From assembly GCA_014384665.1 (NCBI GenBank), contig JACNFI010000040.1, positions 1-6,703 of the forward strand: a DNA stretch of 6,703 nucleotides, in the 5' to 3' direction. Below the pieces are notes generated by a model. The model saw only the letters and a program-made list of their open reading frames with translations, was not told the DNA's origin and searched no databases. Shown piece by piece: positions 5,526 through 6,703 of the stretch. Every line of letters begins with the position of its first letter. Within the stretch, counting starts at the first letter, position 1. The translations under genes and the position numbers were made by a program. The stretch is from Candidatus Cloacimonadota bacterium (GTDB lineage Bacteria > Cloacimonadota > Cloacimonadia > JGIOTU-2).

Positions 5526-6703
5526 CTGGCTGATGAGATTACCATTGTACCGGAACCACGTCGAAGATCTGCAAACAATTGTTGCAGGAGTTCAAAAGAA
5601 TTCTGAAGTCCAAGCGAACTCTCTTTTGATTTTAGTTTCAACCCTCGGAATGAACGGGTTTTGATTGTACCTTCTGATGTTGAAGTGGATGCTACTACTT
5701 CAGTTTCTTCTTTATCAACCTCACCGGAATGACAGGTATCCATAAGAAGAAGTTTCTTTCTGGCAGGAATTCCATCCAATAATCCTTCGATTTCTTCATA
5801 AGGTAATCCTCTTATAGATGGATTCTCGAAATCTATATCAGTAGTAGCAAAATAGTAATCCAGTTTATCATCCAATAATCCATGTCCTGCAATGAAAAGA
5901 ATTACTTCATCATCAACTTTAGATTGCATTAGTGTTTCTTTTACTTTTAGAATGTTCTCTTTTGTTGAATTCTTATCAAGAATTCTCCGGATATTTACTT
6001 TTCCGAATTTCCCTTTTTCATTTTCAAAAAGAGCAGCCAGATCATCAGCATCTTTGGCAGCATAAGTAAGGTCATAATCATCATCTAAATAATCTGAAAC
6101 ACCGATTGCAACAACATACAAATCAGGTTGTGTTATTGGACCATTATAAATAATTTCAAATGTTTCTTTCAGACTTTCCGCACCTTTTTCATTATGAGCC
6201 GAAACCTGGACTTTGTTTTTTCCATTTGAAAGTTCAATTCTAAAATCTTTGGTTATCTCAGAAAGATTTTGCTCCCTCAGAGAAATACCTTTTACGCCAT
6301 AAATTGGAACATCATTTACATACACATTGATTCGGTCTAATTTGTATTTTGAATCACTTGCTTTGATTTTAAAAAACAGTTGTTTATTTTTTGTCTCGAT
6401 TGGAAAATCCTTACTAATTAATTCAAATTCTGGAAGATGCGCATCCGTGCTAATCTGGTCTTCTGTGAAACCCATTTTTTTAAGTCTTTTCAGGTAGGCT
6501 TTTTTGTAAGCAATAACCAAAGATTTATCAGCTAAACCTATTTTATCTATAACGATATCCGGACGGTTAAAAATCAGATCAAAGTTTTCAAATGTGTAGA
6601 TATTTAAACCTTTAACAAAATGAACCATATTAATTGCACTTGCTTTTGAACAAGCATAATAAGAGTCAGGGGTGAAAATTAAATAGTCCTCCAAAGCAAG
6701 AGG
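5300..6703 (-). CDS. Caspase-family cysteine protease (peptidase C14), C-terminal 467 residues (partial, 5' end outside window)
   Basis: The frame is open from the window edge to a TAA at 5300-5302. A TTG at 6692-6694 could be taken as a start, but the protein begins mid-fold, so the true N-terminus lies outside. Numbering from the first codon at 6703: YLIFTPDSYY (7-16) and FENFDLIFNRPDIV (38-51) form the linker that, in Bacteroidota caspases of this kind, follows a WD40-like beta-propeller; a beta-sandwich-like part follows (about 95-185). The peptidase domain starts at DLYVVAIGVSDY (194-205) and has the catalytic pair H274 (FIAGHG) and C324 (MDTCHSG). D322, two before the Cys, matches the S1-pocket Asp of metacaspases, so cleavage after Arg or Lys is likely. 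SSASG (390-394) and GVFTYALLEGL (407-417) complete the fold. An acidic then basic loop (328-356) may be an activation loop. Substrates are unknown. Confidence 0.93.
   Translation of the reverse strand, partial: PLALEDYLIFTPDSYYACSKASAINMVHFVKGLNIYTFENFDLIFNRPDIVIDKIGLADKSLVIAYKKAYLKRLKKMGFTEDQISTDAHLPEFELISKDFPIETKNKQLFFKIKASDSKYKLDRINVYVNDVPIYGVKGISLREQNLSEITKDFRIELSNGKNKVQVSAHNEKGAESLKETFEIIYNGPITQPDLYVVAIGVSDYLDDDYDLTYAAKDADDLAALFENEKGKFGKVNIRRILDKNSTKENILKVKETLMQSKVDDEVILFIAGHGLLDDKLDYYFATTDIDFENPSIRGLPYEEIEGLLDGIPARKKLLLMDTCHSGEVDKEETEVVASTSTSEGTIKTRSFRGLKLKSKESSLGLQNSFELLQQLFADLRRGSGTMVISSASGMEFALESEQWKNGVFTYALLEGLKTNNADKNNDNEIRVSELRDYVIDKVQELTNWRQTPTSRRENLEFDFVVY

Noticed and set aside
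6692..6694. TTG as the start codon of the caspase gene
   Set aside because: The frame stays open to the window edge, and residues right after it belong to a linker that normally follows a long N-terminal domain. The gene is taken as partial.

Overview
The window is AT-rich DNA in which every convincing gene lies on the minus strand, so in transcription order it reads from base 6703 down to base 1. The gene families point to a Gram-negative bacterium of the Bacteroidota/FCB type or a neighbouring candidate phylum: a large caspase-like protease of the kind that usually carries an N-terminal beta-propeller, a secreted VIT-VWA protein, an AAA ATPase with a DUF4143-type tail, and a secreted low-complexity/transglutaminase-like protein. 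Clear Shine-Dalgarno sites on two genes argue against a typical Bacteroidota leader, so the phylum stays open.

Layout in transcription order: (1) 6703-5300, the C-terminal 467 residues of a caspase-family protease, with its N-terminus beyond the window edge; (2) 5299-4883, a non-coding gap with a GC-richer, structured block that holds a likely terminator, an overlapping double hairpin (possible pseudoknot) and a long open frame broken by one stop; (3) 4882-3713, an intact AAA ATPase/DUF4143 gene; (4) 3650-3423, a second, truncated copy of the last 73 codons of the caspase gene; (5) 3408-3179, a very AT-rich leader with a hairpin, short repeats and promoter-like sequences; (6) 3178-983, an intact VIT-VWA gene; (7) 982-753, a spacer filled by a roughly 170-bp imperfect inverted repeat; (8) 752-1, the N-terminal part of a secreted protein that runs off the left edge.

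The most notable structure is a gap-free direct repeat of about 240 bp (about 90% identical), at 3409-3648 and 5286-5525. It consists of the caspase 3' end and brackets the ATPase gene. Its differences show coding constraint: about half are synonymous, both stop codons are kept, and each copy has consensus residues the other has lost. The likely history is therefore an old tandem pair of caspase genes, or an old duplication, later interrupted or trimmed around the ATPase. Recombination between the copies would remove the ATPase and leave a full-length caspase gene.

Functionally, the caspase is expected to be an Arg/Lys-specific cysteine protease. The VIT-VWA protein and the leftmost protein carry signal peptides and act outside the cytoplasm. 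Shared strand and closeness suggest association, but separate promoter and terminator candidates mean a single operon is not shown, and no described system with exactly this gene set is recognised here.
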